DNA from: Hanstruepera ponticola
Lineage (GTDB): Bacteria > Bacteroidota > Bacteroidia > Flavobacteriales > Flavobacteriaceae
Length of the DNA: 64,000 nucleotides
Direction of reading: 5' to 3'
Assembly: GCF_012931685.1 (NCBI RefSeq)
Contig: NZ_JABANC010000001.1
Span: 372,001 to 436,000 of the forward strand
Shown here: one piece after another, positions 28,806 to 37,835 of the stretch
Layout: every line of letters starts with the position of its first letter
Numbering within the stretch: the stretch's first letter is position 1
The notes under the pieces: model-generated
Database searches by the model: none
Told to the model about the DNA's origin: nothing
The model's input: the letters and a program-made list of their open reading frames with translations, nothing else
Made by a program: the position numbers and the translations under genes

Positions 28806-28835
28806 AAAAAGCATCTCAAATGAGATGCTTTTTTT
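28806..28835. terminator. Bidirectional terminator between PiT gene and nrdA
   Basis: 13-bp stem AAAAAGCATCTCA / TGAGATGCTTTTT with a 2-base spacer, flanked by A and T runs; serves convergent genes. Confidence 0.9.
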
Positions 28836-28856
28836 GTTATTAACACTTAATTAGAT

Positions 28857-31328
28857 TTAAGAACCACACATCAAGCAATCATCTCCTTCGGCTTCTTTTG
28901 CTTGAGCAATTAATGCTTTCATTTCTTCAGCAGTCATAGGCTCTACTTCAGCAGCTTGTTTTTCGGCAAATTTAGCTGCTGTTTTTGCTGCCTTTTGCTT
29001 TTGTTGGGCAACAATAGTTTCCGAGACCTCAACGGTTTCGGCAACTGGTTCTTCTTTCTTTTTAGTATCTAATGTAAACTTAATGGCGTCAACGGCACTT
29101 TTAGTACGCAGGTAATACATACCTGTTTTTAAACCACTCTTCCATGCATAAAAATGCATAGACGTTAATTTGGCCATAGTAGCACCTTCCATAAATAAAT
29201 TTAAGGATTGGGATTGATCAATAAAGTATCCTCTATGACGTGACATGTCGATAATATCTTTCATACTCAATTCCCAAACGGTCTTATATAATTCTTTTAT
29301 GTCTTGTGGAATGATATCAATCCCTTGTATGGATCCATTGGCTCTCATAATATCTTGCTTTAAGCCTTCATCCCATAAACCAAGTTCAACCAAATCTTCT
29401 AATAAGTGTTTATTGACCACAATAAACTCACCAGATAATACACGACGTGTGTAAATATTTGATGTGTAAGGTTCAAAACACTCATTATTCCCAAGAATTT
29501 GTGAGGTTGAAGCTGTTGGCATTGGCGCTACTAATAACGAATTACGAACACCATGTTTTTTAACATCTTTACGCAATTTATCCCAATTCCAACGACCACT
29601 TAACTCTTCATCTTTAATACCCCAAAGGTTGTGCTGAAATTCACCCTTACTAATTGGTGAACCCTTGTATGTTTTATAAGGACCGTCTTCTTTTGCCTCT
29701 TCCATACTAGCTGTAACAGCAGCAAAATAAAGCGTTTCAAAAATTTCTTGGTTTAAAGCTTTGGCTTCATCACTTGTAAAAGGCATACGCAGTTTAATAA
29801 AGGTGTCTGCCAATCCTTGAACCCCTAATCCAATTGGTCTATGACGGAAGTTTGAATTTTCAGCTTCCTTAACTGGATAATAGTTTCTATCAATAACCTT
29901 GTTTAAGTTTTTGGTAACGCGTTTGGTAATACGGAACAACTCCTTATGGTCAAATTCGTCATTTTTAATAAACATTGGTAATGCAATGGATGCCAAATTG
30001 CAAACGGCTACTTCATCTGGAGAGGTATATTCTAAAATCTCGGTACATAAATTTGAAGAACGAATAGTTCCTAAATTCTGTTGGTTGGATTTGCGGTTGG
30101 CTGCATCCTTATAAAGCATATAAGGCGTACCTGTTTCAATTTGAGATTCTAATATTTTTTCCCAAAGTTCTCTTGCCTTTATGGTTTTGCGTCCTTTCCC
30201 TTCGGCTTCATATTTTAAATATAATTCCTCAAAGGCTTCGCTGTGTGTTTCATCAAGTCCAGGACACTCATTAGGACACATTAATGTCCAATCTCCATTT
30301 TCTTGAACACGTTTCATAAATAAGTCAGAAATCCACATTGCATAAAACAAATCACGTGCTCGCATTTCCTCTTTACCATGATTTTTCTTTAAATCTAAAA
30401 AGTCGAAAATATCAGCATGCCATGTTTCAATATAAATTGCAAAACTACCTTTACGTTTTCCGCCTCCTTGATCAACATATCTTGCAGTATCATTAAAAAC
30501 CTTCAACATTGGAACAATTCCATTTGATGTACCGTTTGTTCCTGCAATATAACTTCCTGTAGCCCGAACATTATGGATAGCCAAACCTATTCCGCCAGCT
30601 GACTGTGAAATTTTTGCTGTTTGCTTTAGTGTATCATAAATACCGTCGATACTATCTTCTTTCATGGTTAACAGAAAACAAGATGACATTTGAGGTTTTG
30701 GTGTACCTGAATTAAATAATGTTGGTGTAGCGTGTGTAAAATACTTTTTTGACATTAACTCATAGGTTTCAATGGCAGCATCTAAATCATTTAAATGAAT
30801 CCCTATTGAAACACGCATAAGCATGTGTTGCGGACGTTCCGCTATTTGTCCATTTATCTTTAATAAATAAGATCTTTCTAGCGTTTTAAACCCAAAATAA
30901 TCATATCCAAAATCACGATTATAAATAATAGTTGAATCCAATTTTTCTTTGTTTTCATCTATCACTTTATAAACTTCGTCTGATAAAAGTGGTGCTTTTT
31001 TCCCTGTTCTTGGATTTACATACGTGTAAAGATCATGCATAACATCACTAAATGATTTTTTAGTGTTTTTATGTAAATTAGATACAGAGATACGCGCTGC
31101 CAAACGTGCATAATCTGGATGAGCCGTTGTTAATGTCGCTGCAATTTCAGCAGCTAAATTATCAAGCTCACTAGTGGTTACACCATCATACAAGCCTTCA
31201 ATAACTCGCATAGCAACTTTTACTGGGTCCACAAGTTCATTTAATCCATAACACAGCTTTCTAACTCTTGCTGTGATTTTGTCAAACATCATTGGTTCCT
31301 TTCTACCGTCTCTTTTTACTACATACAT
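28857..31328 (-). CDS. nrdA: Ribonucleoside-diphosphate reductase, alpha subunit (class Ia)
   Basis: An 823-residue catalytic subunit that reduces ribonucleoside diphosphates. Residues 1-90 form an ATP-cone ([18 protein letters not shown]) for allosteric activity control. Catalytic landmarks are [14 protein letters not shown] (the Asn-x-Cys-x-Glu triad) and the C-terminal CLMC redox pair that exchanges with thioredoxin or glutaredoxin. A lysine/alanine/glutamate-rich tail precedes the C-terminus. Partner nrdB lies 178 bp upstream on the same strand. Confidence 0.96.
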   Translation of the reverse strand: MYVVKRDGRKEPMMFDKITARVRKLCYGLNELVDPVKVAMRVIEGLYDGVTTSELDNLAAEIAATLTTAHPDYARLAARISVSNLHKNTKKSFSDVMHDLYTYVNPRTGKKAPLLSDEVYKVIDENKEKLDSTIIYNRDFGYDYFGFKTLERSYLLKINGQIAERPQHMLMRVSIGIHLNDLDAAIETYELMSKKYFTHATPTLFNSGTPKPQMSSCFLLTMKEDSIDGIYDTLKQTAKISQSAGGIGLAIHNVRATGSYIAGTNGTSNGIVPMLKVFNDTARYVDQGGGKRKGSFAIYIETWHADIFDFLDLKKNHGKEEMRARDLFYAMWISDLFMKRVQENGDWTLMCPNECPGLDETHSEAFEELYLKYEAEGKGRKTIKARELWEKILESQIETGTPYMLYKDAANRKSNQQNLGTIRSSNLCTEILEYTSPDEVAVCNLASIALPMFIKNDEFDHKELFRITKRVTKNLNKVIDRNYYPVKEAENSNFRHRPIGLGVQGLADTFIKLRMPFTSDEAKALNQEIFETLYFAAVTASMEEAKEDGPYKTYKGSPISKGEFQHNLWGIKDEELSGRWNWDKLRKDVKKHGVRNSLLVAPMPTASTSQILGNNECFEPYTSNIYTRRVLSGEFIVVNKHLLEDLVELGLWDEGLKQDIMRANGSIQGIDIIPQDIKELYKTVWELSMKDIIDMSRHRGYFIDQSQSLNLFMEGATMAKLTSMHFYAWKSGLKTGMYYLRTKSAVDAIKFTLDTKKKEEPVAETVEVSETIVAQQKQKAAKTAAKFAEKQAAEVEPMTAEEMKALIAQAKEAEGDDCLMCGS

Positions 31329-31506
31329 ATTTTTACACGTTTTTTAGTCTTTCCTGATACACCTTCAGAAAATGGGTTAATTAGTTGGTTTATTTGTTTC
31401 AATAATACTACTGAAACACGCTAGTTTTATAAATAAGGAAATAGAGACTTATGCGTGGATACACAAACGATTGCTATTAACTTATTTTAAGGGTTTTTTG
31501 TATTAT

Positions 31507-32487
31507 CTAAAAATCAGCGTCAAAACTGAATTTATCTTTTTCTTCTTCTTTATTTAAAACACCTGCCTTTTGATATTCTGAAACGCGCTTCTCAAAGAAA
31601 TTGGTTTTCCCTTGCAACGAAATCATATCCATAAAATCAAATGGATTGCCTGTATTATACTCTTTTTCACAACCAAGTTCATGTAATAATCTATCAGTAA
31701 CAAACTCTAAATATTGTGACATTAATTTAGCATTCATCCCAATTAAACTTGCTGGAAGCGACTCGGTAATAAACTCACGCTCAATATCCAAAGCATCAAT
31801 AAGAATTTCTCTTATACGCTCTTTAGGAACTTTATTAACCAAATGTTCGTTGTGAAGATGTACGGCAAAATCGCAATGAACACCTTCATCTCTGGAAATT
31901 AACTCATTTGAGAATGTTAATCCTGGCATTAAACCTCTTTTCTTTAACCAGAAGATTGAGCAAAATGCTCCAGAAAAGAAAATACCTTCAACAGCTGCAA
32001 ATGCAATAAGACGCTCTGCAAAACTTGGTGATTCTATCCATTTTAATGCCCAATCTGCCTTCTTTTTGATAGCAGGGAAATTTTCAATAGCATTAAACAA
32101 CTGATTCTTTTCTTTTTCATCTTTTACGTACGTATCAATCAATAAAGAATACGTCTCACTATGAATGTTCTCCATCATGATCTGGAAACCATAGAAGAAT
32201 TTAGCTTCACTATACTGAACTTCATTAACAAAATTCTCGGCTAAATTTTCGTTTACTATACCATCACTTGCTGCAAAAAAGGCTAATATATGTTTAATAA
32301 AATAGCGCTCGTCATCATTTAATTTAGAAGACCAATCTGTCAAATCTTGATGTAAATCAATTTCTTCAGCGGTCCAAAAGCTGGCTTCAGATTTTTTATA
32401 CCATTCCCAAATATCATGATGTTGAATAGGAAAAATCACAAATCTATCTTTGTTTTCTTGTAAAATTGGTTCTGTTGCCTGAGACAT
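31507..32487 (-). CDS. nrdB: Ribonucleoside-diphosphate reductase, beta subunit (class Ia)
   Basis: A 326-residue ferritin-like subunit carrying the di-iron centre and tyrosyl radical. Metal and radical motifs are intact: [24 protein letters not shown] (Glu, His and radical Tyr) and [12 protein letters not shown]. It is upstream of nrdA in one probable operon. The 178-bp spacer has an inverted repeat TGTTTCA-N10-TGAAACA (31395-31418), with no T tract. No NrdR-box pair was recognised. Confidence 0.95.
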   Translation of the reverse strand: MSQATEPILQENKDRFVIFPIQHHDIWEWYKKSEASFWTAEEIDLHQDLTDWSSKLNDDERYFIKHILAFFAASDGIVNENLAENFVNEVQYSEAKFFYGFQIMMENIHSETYSLLIDTYVKDEKEKNQLFNAIENFPAIKKKADWALKWIESPSFAERLIAFAAVEGIFFSGAFCSIFWLKKRGLMPGLTFSNELISRDEGVHCDFAVHLHNEHLVNKVPKERIREILIDALDIEREFITESLPASLIGMNAKLMSQYLEFVTDRLLHELGCEKEYNTGNPFDFMDMISLQGKTNFFEKRVSEYQKAGVLNKEEEKDKFSFDADF

Positions 32488-32779
32488 GTTACTAGTTTTT
32501 TTATTAAATTTTAATGAATATTTTGGTGTTATTTGGGACTAACAAAGATTGAAAAATGTGTTCGAAAATGAAAGGTTAAGTTATAAACATTGTCAACAAG
32601 TTTTTAACAAAAACTTAAGAACAACTAAACACATCAAAAACAAAAAAACATTTTTATATATTTGATTATCAGTTTATTACAATGTTTTTGTTAAGTAGGA
32701 AATTACACGTTAAAACAAGGAAACAATACGGCTAGACTGCGATACAACCCATTTGAAAAATGAGTTCTTTTACAAAAGA

Positions 32780-32805
32780 AAAAAGCAGTATCTCTACTGC
32801 TTTTT
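32780..32805 (+). terminator. Terminator-like hairpin 1 in nrdB-lytTR spacer
   Basis: 11-bp stem AAAAAGCAGTA / TACTGCTTTTT, loop TCTC, T-rich tail. It could end a noncoding transcript started near 32670. Confidence 0.6.
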
Positions 32806-32847
32806 CTTCTAACTAACTAACTAATAAATTTAATGAAATTTAAATAA

Positions 32848-32871
32848 AAAAGCTAGACGAGTCTAGCTTTT
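32848..32871. terminator. Terminator-like hairpin 2 in nrdB-lytTR spacer
   Basis: 11-bp stem AAAAGCTAGAC / GTCTAGCTTTT with a 2-base spacer; the longer U run is on the reverse strand, so it may end a reverse transcript. Confidence 0.55.
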
Positions 32872-33067
32872 CAAGATTAATAGCAATTACCCTTTAATAA
32901 ATGTATAAACCTTTAAATAATTTAATAGCGACACTAATTTCTTACAAAAAAGCTTACCATACACTTCAAAATGTATGGTTGGTAATAAATACTGTATAAG
33001 TGGTTTATTGGAATAAAACCTATCTAAACTTAAAGTAAAATTTAATTTTTAAAATATTTAATATTCC

Positions 33068-33075
33068 TATATTTG
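33068..33075 (+). promoter_or_regulatory. -7 element of lytTR regulator, next to start codon
   Basis: TATATTTG; its G is 6 bases before the ATG at 33081, so a leaderless transcript is predicted. Confidence 0.5.
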
Positions 33076-33080
33076 GAACT

Positions 33081-33815
33081 ATGATAAGAGCCGTAATTGT
33101 TGACGATGAACAAAAAGCTATTGATAGCCTGTCATGGGAATTGAAGAAATTTAATTCTGAAATAACTGTTATTAAAACTTTTAGTAAGCCTGAAGATGCT
33201 ATCCAGTTTCTTAATTCCAACTCAACGGATTGTTTATTCCTTGATATTAACATGCCAACAATGGATGGGTTTCAGTTTTTAGATAAATTGGTTAACAGGG
33301 ATTTTGCAATAGTAATTACCACTGCCTATAACGAATATGCGTTGAAAGCCTTGAAGCATGAAGCAATTGATTACTTATTAAAACCCATAGATTCAGATGA
33401 TCTTAAGGAAACGATAACAAAGATTAAGAAACATAACACCAATAGCTTACCCATATCAAAAATTGAAGAGGTTCTTTTAAATTTCAATAAAAACTTCAAT
33501 CAGAAAAAAATTACCATTAGTACAGATGGAAAGCTTATTTTTCTAGAAACTGACAACATTATATACATAGAATCTGACGGCAACTACAGCACGTTCGTTA
33601 TGCAGGATCAACAAAAAATTGTAGTCACCAAAAAATTAAAGGAAGTAAATGCCATTTTACCTGAAAATTATTTTTTTAGAATCCATAATTCATACATAAT
33701 TAATTTAAATAAGATTAAGGAGTTTATAAAAAATGATGGTTATGTTGTTATGCAAACAAACGATAAAATACCTGTTGCCAGACAACGTAAATCAGATTTT
33801 TTAGACAAAGTATAG
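33081..33815 (+). CDS. LytTR-family response regulator
   Basis: A 244-residue regulator: receiver domain at 1-115 (VIVDDE acidic pocket, FLDINMPTMDG phospho-acceptor Asp, TTAYNEYA, LLKPI) and LytTR DNA-binding domain at about 140-240 (FLETDNIIYIESDGNYST, FFRIHNSYIINLNKI). The kinase gene follows after 3 bp, so the two form a two-component system. No chromosomal target can be named; LytTR sites were not searched. Confidence 0.94.
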   Translation: MIRAVIVDDEQKAIDSLSWELKKFNSEITVIKTFSKPEDAIQFLNSNSTDCLFLDINMPTMDGFQFLDKLVNRDFAIVITTAYNEYALKALKHEAIDYLLKPIDSDDLKETITKIKKHNTNSLPISKIEEVLLNFNKNFNQKKITISTDGKLIFLETDNIIYIESDGNYSTFVMQDQQKIVVTKKLKEVNAILPENYFFRIHNSYIINLNKIKEFIKNDGYVVMQTNDKIPVARQRKSDFLDKV

Positions 33816-33818
33816 AAC

Positions 33819-35786
33819 ATGAATTCCTTTAAACACATCTTATCATCAAAAAAATTCATTGGTTTTATCATTTTTTTTGTTTGTACTAGTAATATCTATG
33901 CTCAAGAACAAATTGCTGATTTCTACAAAAGAGTAGATAGTGTTATTGCGTTAAACATTAAAGACTTAACCTCTTTAGATTCTGTTTTTTTAACAACTAA
34001 AAAAGACACCATAAAAATGTCTTATCTAGTTCATAAAAGTGCTAAAACAGATTATTTAGAAGGTGAATGTTATGCTTTAAATGCTCTAGGGACTTCTTTT
34101 AGAAATATATCTCATTATGATGAAGCTATTTCAATGCATGAAAGAGCTTTAAGAATTTCAAGAGAAATTGAAAACCTCGAAATGGAAGTATTGAGTTTAA
34201 ACATGCTTGGAGTTGTATATAGGCGTATGGATGCCATTAGGTCAGCACTAGACTACCATAAGGACGCATTGGATTTAGCTGAAGCTGAAGCATCTCCTTC
34301 TTTAGAGATTGAACGTAGCATTGCGGTTTCACAGAATAGCATGGGCAACATTTATCTAGCTTTGAAACAATATGATTTGGCGCTGGAACAATTCCACAAA
34401 TCGTTAAAAATTGAAACCAGATTGAACAATCAACTTGGTTTAGCCATAAACAACCACAACATTGGTTATGCAAAAGAGAAAAAAGGGTTACTTAATGAAG
34501 CCCTCGAACACTATCAATTGTCTTTGCGCTATAATAATGAAATTGACTCTGATATTGGACGTGTCATATGCTACAATAGTATTGGCAAAATATACATCTT
34601 ACAGGATGATTATCAAACAGCTTTACCAATCATAAATCAAGCTCTCGAAAAAGCAATTGAAGTAAATGACCAATATTACATTGCGACGTCTTATCTTAAT
34701 TTAAGTCTCATACAATTAAGAAAAAATCAATATGATGTTTCAAAGGAAAATCTTAATAAAGCCTTATCAATTGCCAAAAATTATAATTTAAAATCTTCAG
34801 AAATTGAAGCGTACAACTATCTTTCAGAACTTCACGAAAAAACAGGTGATGTAAGTACAGCGCTATCATATTATAAAGATTATATTAAGTTGGAAGAAAC
34901 TTTAACAAGTGAACGTAATCTGCAATATGTAAACGACTTGATAATAAAATATGAAAGCGAAAAAAAGAACAACCAAATTAAGGAATTGGCTAGTGAGAAT
35001 GAAATAGTAAAACTCAAATTGGCACAGAACAAAAAAACTTTATTATTAAGCCTTTTGGGTGGTTTTTTAATTGTGATTATTCTATTTGTTTTACATAGAC
35101 AAAGACAACTTCGCAATGAAAAGCGTATTGTAACTTTAGAACAAGAGATGTTACGAAACCAAATGAATCCCCATTTTATTTTTAATTCTCTTAACTCCAT
35201 TAAACTTTACATAATAAACAATGAAAAGGAAAATGCTGTTTATTATTTAAACAAATTCTCTAAACTCATTAGGAAAATATTGGTCGCTTCAACTGAAAAA
35301 GAAATCTCTTTGGAAGGTGAACTAGAAACCATGGCATTGTATATGAACATTGAAAACATAAGGTTTTCAAACGGCATAAATTACCATGTAAATATTGATC
35401 CCAATGTGAATACATCAACCGTCAAAGTGCCTTCTCTTATTTTACAGCCTTTTTTGGAAAATGCCATTTGGCATGGGTTGTCAACTAAATCAGATAATAA
35501 AGAAATTACTATTGATATTAAAAAAGCAAACCATAGCCATATTACAATATCAATTACAGATAACGGTATTGGCAGAAAGGCTTCACAAAAAATTAAAAAT
35601 GAAAAAAAACTAAAAAGGCAGTCTGTTGGAATTGAGATAACAAAAGCACGATTGGAGAATTTCTCTAAAAACTTTAATGATGACTACGCTTTAGACATTA
35701 TTGATTTGTTTGAGGCTGGAACACCAACTGGCACAAAGGTAGTTTTAAGTATTCCAATCAAACAATCTAGTTTGAAAATTGCATGA
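33819..35786 (+). CDS. TPR-containing LytS/YehU-type sensor histidine kinase
   Basis: A 655-residue sensor: signal peptide (SNIYAQEQ), periplasmic tetratricopeptide repeats at about 70-360 (NALGTSFRNISHYDEAI, NSMGNIYLALKQYDLAL), membrane helix near 407-425, short coiled coil, and a HisKA_7/PF06580 kinase domain with phospho-His in QMNPHFIFNSLNSIK, N-box ENAIWHGL and G-box ITDNGIGRKA. It pairs with the LytTR regulator. The periplasmic TPRs suggest sensing of a protein or peptide; no ligand known. Confidence 0.93.
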   Translation: MNSFKHILSSKKFIGFIIFFVCTSNIYAQEQIADFYKRVDSVIALNIKDLTSLDSVFLTTKKDTIKMSYLVHKSAKTDYLEGECYALNALGTSFRNISHYDEAISMHERALRISREIENLEMEVLSLNMLGVVYRRMDAIRSALDYHKDALDLAEAEASPSLEIERSIAVSQNSMGNIYLALKQYDLALEQFHKSLKIETRLNNQLGLAINNHNIGYAKEKKGLLNEALEHYQLSLRYNNEIDSDIGRVICYNSIGKIYILQDDYQTALPIINQALEKAIEVNDQYYIATSYLNLSLIQLRKNQYDVSKENLNKALSIAKNYNLKSSEIEAYNYLSELHEKTGDVSTALSYYKDYIKLEETLTSERNLQYVNDLIIKYESEKKNNQIKELASENEIVKLKLAQNKKTLLLSLLGGFLIVIILFVLHRQRQLRNEKRIVTLEQEMLRNQMNPHFIFNSLNSIKLYIINNEKENAVYYLNKFSKLIRKILVASTEKEISLEGELETMALYMNIENIRFSNGINYHVNIDPNVNTSTVKVPSLILQPFLENAIWHGLSTKSDNKEITIDIKKANHSHITISITDNGIGRKASQKIKNEKKLKRQSVGIEITKARLENFSKNFNDDYALDIIDLFEAGTPTGTKVVLSIPIKQSSLKIA

Positions 35787-35788
35787 AA

Positions 35789-36355
35789 TCATCTGTAATC
35801 TGCTGCAACCTTCTCCAATTCAGCATACCAATCTTCACCAAATTTTCTTATGAGCGCATCCTTTACAAATTTATAGACAGGCACTTGGAGTTCTTTACCT
35901 AACGAACAAGCATCATCACAGATTTGCCATTTTTCATAATTCACTGCTGAAAATTCAGAATATTCCTTAATACGGATTGGGTATAGATGGCATGACAAAG
36001 GCTTTTTCCACTTTATTTCACCTTGATTATAAGCCTCTTCAATAGCGCATAAAGCGGTTTTATTTTCATCAAAAATCACATAGGCACAATCTGCTCCATC
36101 AATCAAAGGTGTTTCAAAATCACCATTTTCTGTAGTTATAAAAACCCCTTGTTGTTCAATGGCTTTTATACCTTCTTTTCGCAAAAATGGCTTAACATTA
36201 GGATATATCTCTTGCAAGATATTGGTCTCGCTTTTTTCCAATGGTGCTCCAGCATCACCATCAATGCAACAAGCTCCTTTGCAAGCCGAAAGATTACAAA
36301 CAAAATCTTTTTGGATTATATCCTCTGAAATAATGGTTTTTCCTAGTTGAAACAT
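35789..36355 (-). CDS. DUF3109 family cysteine-rich protein
   Basis: A 188-residue conserved Bacteroidota protein with clustered cysteines (FVCNLSACKGACCIDGDAGA, plus later CAYV, CAIEE, CHLYPIR, CDDAC), suggesting metal or Fe-S binding as in the related YkgJ zinc/iron-chelating family. Function unknown. A perfect -7 element (36360-36367) ends 5 bases before the ATG. Confidence 0.88.
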   Translation of the reverse strand: MFQLGKTIISEDIIQKDFVCNLSACKGACCIDGDAGAPLEKSETNILQEIYPNVKPFLRKEGIKAIEQQGVFITTENGDFETPLIDGADCAYVIFDENKTALCAIEEAYNQGEIKWKKPLSCHLYPIRIKEYSEFSAVNYEKWQICDDACSLGKELQVPVYKFVKDALIRKFGEDWYAELEKVAADYR

Positions 36356-36359
36356 GGTG

Positions 36360-36367
36360 CAAAAATA
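36360..36367 (-). promoter_or_regulatory. -7 element of DUF3109 gene, next to start codon
   Basis: The reverse strand reads TATTTTTG, G 5 bases before the ATG; predicts a leaderless transcript. Confidence 0.5.
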
Positions 36368-36391
36368 ACTAAAGTTTATATTTAATTGCTA

Positions 36392-36421
36392 TTGAATATC
36401 AGAGATAATAGACTACTTTTG
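36392..36421 (+). promoter_or_regulatory. Promoter of the marC-like operon
   Basis: TTG (36392-36394) and TACTTTTG (36414-36421), spacer 19 bp; both consensus. Confidence 0.6.
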
Positions 36422-36444
36422 CCGAAAATTTAAAAACTCCCGTA

Positions 36445-37026
36445 ATGGCACTAGATATAAAAGAGATTTTCACAGCGTTCATGGTGCTTTTCGCTGTTAT
36501 TGATATTATAGGAAATATTCCAATTATTATAGATTTACGCAAAAAAGCTGGGCATATTCAAAGTGAAAAAGCTTCGATTATTGCAGGTATTATTTTGATA
36601 TTGTTTTTATTTGTTGGAAAGAACATTCTCTCACTTATAGGGATTGGTGTTAACAGTTTTGCTGTAGCTGGTGCTTTTATCTTATTCTTTATTGCTTTGG
36701 AAATGATTCTAGGAATAACGCTTTATAAGGAAGATGAAAGCTCTGCAATGACCGCATCGGTATTCCCATTAGCATTTCCACTAATTGCTGGGCCTGGAAG
36801 TTTAACAACTTTATTATCTTTACGTGCAGAGTTTCGTGTTGAAAATATTATTGTTGCCGTTATATTGAATGTTGTAATCATTTATATTGTTCTTAAAACA
36901 TCAGCACGCATTGAAAGACTCATAGGACAGAACGGTATCAATATTATCAGAAAAATCTTTGGTGTGATATTACTGGCAATAGCCGTTAAACTTTTTGCTC
37001 ATAACTTTAAAGAACTAATTGCATAA
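36445..37026 (+). CDS. MarC-family integral membrane protein
   Basis: A 193-residue protein with six hydrophobic segments and the MarC/UPF0056 landmarks FAVIDIIGNIPIIIDL near the N-terminus and FPLAFPLIAGPGSLTTLL in the middle. The family was once linked to multiple antibiotic resistance, but that role is disputed and transport function is unproven. Two small genes follow closely, likely one operon. Confidence 0.9.
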   Translation: MALDIKEIFTAFMVLFAVIDIIGNIPIIIDLRKKAGHIQSEKASIIAGIILILFLFVGKNILSLIGIGVNSFAVAGAFILFFIALEMILGITLYKEDESSAMTASVFPLAFPLIAGPGSLTTLLSLRAEFRVENIIVAVILNVVIIYIVLKTSARIERLIGQNGINIIRKIFGVILLAIAVKLFAHNFKELIA

Positions 37027-37028
37027 CT

Positions 37029-37232
37029 ATGAAACTAATTTCTGCTATACTATCAATTATTGCTGTTGCACTTATTATTTACAACACGATGATGGTTGAT
37101 TTGAACAATCCGTTTGAAGGCGACAGTTTAATTGCACTAATAACCATTTTTGCAGCATTATGCGCCATTATATTGCTTCAAATATTGATGGTTTCAAAAA
37201 AGATTGAAGCGAAATCTAAAAGTAGAAAATGA
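37029..37232 (+). CDS. Small two-helix membrane protein
   Basis: A 67-residue protein with hydrophobic segments at residues 4-22 and 37-56 and a basic tail (KKIEAKSKSRK). It lies 2 bp after the MarC gene and overlaps the next gene by 4 bp (ATGA), so it is translationally coupled. No known family recognised. Confidence 0.7.
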   Translation: MKLISAILSIIAVALIIYNTMMVDLNNPFEGDSLIALITIFAALCAIILLQILMVSKKIEAKSKSRK

Positions 37233-37834
37233 TTTATGATGCACTTATAATTGGTGGTGGTGCCGCAGGTCTATCGTGTGCACTAGTCCTTGGGTCTGCA
37301 GGTCAAAAGGATTTTACTAAAGACAAAATTACAGGTATTATTACGCACCAAAAAGCGTCACATTTACAATCCGCTCTTTTTAATAATGTTTTAGGTTTAA
37401 ATCCTGGGACTACTGGCAAATCCATATTGGAAAATGGCAAAAACCAATTAGCTGAACTGTATCCACGTATTGAACAGATTGACAATGAAAAAGTCACAGC
37501 TGTTATGTCTAAAAATGATTATTTCATCATTACAACCAACAAAGCTATTTACCAAACCAAAATTGCAGTAATTGCTGTAGGATATACCAATTTATTTAAT
37601 ATTCACGGGTTGGAATCCTACATAAAACCGCATCCACGAGCAAAAGCTGAAAAAAATAGAATTTGGTTAGAAAATACAGACCATTTAGTTAGAAAAGGAT
37701 TATATGTCGCAGGCACGTTGGCAGGATGGCGCAGTCAGTTTGCCATAGCTTGTGGTAGTGGGTCTCATGTAGCGACCGATATTTTAACTCTTTGGAATAA
37801 TGGTGAGCACACCAAAGTTCATGATAAACTATAA
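37229..37834 (+). CDS. Short FAD-dependent pyridine nucleotide-disulfide oxidoreductase-like protein
   Basis: A 201-residue flavoprotein-like protein. The FAD-binding motif LIIGGGAAGLSCALVLGSAG opens the chain, and GLYVAGTLAGWRSQFAIACGSG near the end matches the second FAD contact of thioredoxin-reductase-like enzymes. It lacks the NADPH-binding domain and the CxxC pair, and is about 100 residues shorter than TrxB. It could be a natural single-domain flavoprotein, since both ends look intact and no frameshift is seen. Its end is 1 bp from the convergent ctp gene. Confidence 0.78.
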   Translation: MIYDALIIGGGAAGLSCALVLGSAGQKDFTKDKITGIITHQKASHLQSALFNNVLGLNPGTTGKSILENGKNQLAELYPRIEQIDNEKVTAVMSKNDYFIITTNKAIYQTKIAVIAVGYTNLFNIHGLESYIKPHPRAKAEKNRIWLENTDHLVRKGLYVAGTLAGWRSQFAIACGSGSHVATDILTLWNNGEHTKVHDKL

Positions 37835-37835
37835 T

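Larger units (their letters stand above)
32488..33080. other. 593-bp intergenic region with hairpins and no protein gene
   Basis: Between divergent nrdB and the LytTR regulator. It holds an 8-bp inverted repeat AAGTTTTT-AAC-AAAAACTT (32598-32616), a perfect plus-strand -7 element TATATTTG (32657-32664), two terminator-like hairpins (32780-32805 and 32848-32871), a TAAC repeat giving stops in all frames (32810-32822), and an inverted repeat ACCATACA / TGTATGGT at about 32956-32979. The longest frame in the middle is 18 codons (32760) and looks like chance. Confidence 0.5.

Noticed and set aside
31395-31418. Inverted repeat TGTTTCA-N10-TGAAACA between nrdB and nrdA as terminator or NrdR site
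   Set aside because: No T tract follows on the reverse strand and it does not match the NrdR box pair; left as an unexplained weak repeat.
32760-32816. 18-codon frame ending at the TAAC repeat
   Set aside because: It covers a terminator-like hairpin and is rich in Ser/Lys only because of that sequence; no evidence for translation.
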